DNA of 5,047 nucleotides from an uncultured Burkholderiales bacterium (lineage in GTDB: Bacteria; Pseudomonadota; Gammaproteobacteria; Burkholderiales; Burkholderiaceae_C). Under the pieces are notes generated by a model. The model made no database searches. It saw only the letters and a list, made by a program, of their open reading frames with translations, and was not told the DNA's origin. Each line of letters starts with the position of its first letter. Within the stretch, counting starts at the first letter, position 1. Positions 4,079 through 5,047 of the stretch are shown in pieces. Both the position numbers and the translations under genes were made by a program. The stretch covers positions 1 to 5,047 of the forward strand of contig CAIODE010000279.1 of NCBI GenBank assembly GCA_903856875.1, written 5' to 3'.

Positions 4079-5047
4079 CTAGTGCAGGGGTAAGTTTGTT
4101 CTAGCGGCGTGTCCCTGCCCACCGCCAAAACTCAAAGTCTCAGAAACCTCACCCCCAGCAGATAGCTTGACTGCACAATATTTGAATTCAGGAATTTTGG
4201 CAAATGGATCTAGGGCAGGATTGGTTAGTTTGTTGATAGCCGCCTCGTAGAAACAAAATGGCACGAATACACATCCGCGTGGCGAACTTTCGTCCGCTCT
4301 GGCATATAAACTGACAGAGCCTCGACGAGACTGGATGGTGACGATCTCCCCCGGTTGGACATTTAAATCAGCCAAATCCAATGGGTGTACCAAAGCAACC
4401 GGGTCAGGCTCGATCGCATCAAGGACGGCAGTTCTGCGAGTCATACTTCCGGTATGCCAATGCTCTAGCTGGCGTCCAGTGATCAAGACCATCGGGTATT
4501 GGGCGTCTGGGCGCTCGTTAGCGGGAATAATGTCTGCAGGTACAAAACGCCCACGACCAGATTCACGCGGGAAGTTTTCGACAAACACCACGGACTGGCC
4601 TGGGTCTCCCTCTTTTAAGCAGGGGTAAGTTACAGCATGCTCTCGCTCAAGGCGATCCCACGTGATACCAGCAATGCTGGGCATGGTGTGTCGCATCTCG
4701 TCGAAAACTTCTGAAACGTGTTGGTAGTTCCATTTCAAGCCCAACTGCTTAGCCATTTGCTCAATGATCCACAGATCTGGTTTGGCTTGACCTGGAGGTT
4801 CTATAGCCTGTCGACCCATTTGGACCAACCGGTCAGTATTAGTGAACGTACCCGTTTTTTCTGCAAAGGCCGTTGCTGGCAAGATTACATCCGCCAGACA
4901 AGCAGTCTCTGTCATGAAAATATCTTGCACAACCAGTAAGTCAAGCGCAGAGAGAGACTCTCTAGCGTGGTTAGCATCGGGATCCGACATAGCGGGGTTT
5001 TCGCCCATGATGTACATCCCACGGACTACACCTTTATCAATGGCATA
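4079..5047 (-). CDS. Formate dehydrogenase alpha subunit (molybdopterin oxidoreductase, FdhF/FdsA-type), C-terminal part only
   Basis: The frame is open to the right edge, so these 322 residues are only the C-terminus of a protein usually about 700-980 residues long. Visible parts are MYIMGENPAMSDPD (fragment 11-24), typical of the molybdopterin-binding domain, then TETACLADVILPATAFAEKT (46-65) and GTFTNTDR (66-73). A C-terminal dinucleotide-binding domain follows, with LITGRQLEHWHTGSMTRR (188-205), the LEHWHTG motif of formate dehydrogenases, and a final NPALDPFAKIPEFKYCAVKL. The enzyme oxidises formate to CO2 at a Mo or W bis-MGD centre; the Fe-S and Cys/Sec ligand region lies outside the window. 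It could be FdsA of a soluble NAD-linked complex or another FdhF-type subunit, and the symbol is left blank for that reason. A 25-30 residue tail follows the last conserved motif. No accessory gene (fdhD/fdsC, fdsD) follows; the next gene is convergent. Confidence 0.9.
   Translation of the reverse strand, partial: YAIDKGVVRGMYIMGENPAMSDPDANHARESLSALDLLVVQDIFMTETACLADVILPATAFAEKTGTFTNTDRLVQMGRQAIEPPGQAKPDLWIIEQMAKQLGLKWNYQHVSEVFDEMRHTMPSIAGITWDRLEREHAVTYPCLKEGDPGQSVVFVENFPRESGRGRFVPADIIPANERPDAQYPMVLITGRQLEHWHTGSMTRRTAVLDAIEPDPVALVHPLDLADLNVQPGEIVTIQSRRGSVSLYARADESSPRGCVFVPFCFYEAAINKLTNPALDPFAKIPEFKYCAVKLSAGGEVSETLSFGGGQGHAARTNLPLH

Noticed and set aside
5015..5017. ATG at 5017 as the start of the formate dehydrogenase gene
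   Set aside because: The frame continues in conserved sequence (YAIDKGVVRG) to the window edge, and the domain cannot begin in the middle of the molybdopterin-binding fold.

Overview
The window looks like chromosomal DNA from a betaproteobacterium of the order Burkholderiales, probably Comamonadaceae-like. The reasons are a Bug/TctC-type periplasmic solute receptor inside a small acyl-CoA catabolic operon, a molybdenum formate dehydrogenase, and moderate-to-high GC. I cannot name the genus. I see no mobile element, CRISPR array, tRNA or rRNA.

Left part (1-2558, minus strand): a tight three-gene operon, read right to left. It encodes a crotonase/enoyl-CoA hydratase-like protein, a Bug-family tripartite tricarboxylate transporter receptor, and a zinc-free MDR-family (quinone-oxidoreductase-like) NAD(P)H oxidoreductase cut by the left edge. 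Spacings are 11 and 1 nt and each downstream gene has a good Shine-Dalgarno, so the three are almost certainly co-transcribed. A sigma70-type promoter (TTGACA-17-TATGGT) lies about 140 nt upstream. Just before the first gene's start there are two abutting perfect 10-bp palindromes. The likely role is capture of an organic acid and metabolism of its CoA thioester, but the substrate is not evident. The crotonase lacks both classical catalytic glutamates.

Middle (2559-3131): a 573-base, AT-rich divergent intergenic region with no convincing gene. It holds the promoters, several inverted repeats (one a nested two-stem structure followed by a T7 run) and a short unexplained ORF.

Right part (3132-5047): a plus-strand gene with a TTG start encodes a stand-alone formyltransferase-fold protein. 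It resembles the N-terminal 10-formyltetrahydrofolate hydrolase domain of ALDH1L1 more than methionyl-tRNA formyltransferase. It converges, with a 26-nt gap, on the C-terminal part of a molybdopterin formate dehydrogenase alpha subunit on the minus strand, which runs off the right edge. If the first protein releases formate from 10-formyl-THF and the second oxidises it to CO2, the pair would together do what the fused ALDH1L1 enzyme does alone. This link is inferred from family knowledge and adjacency, not proven by the sequence.
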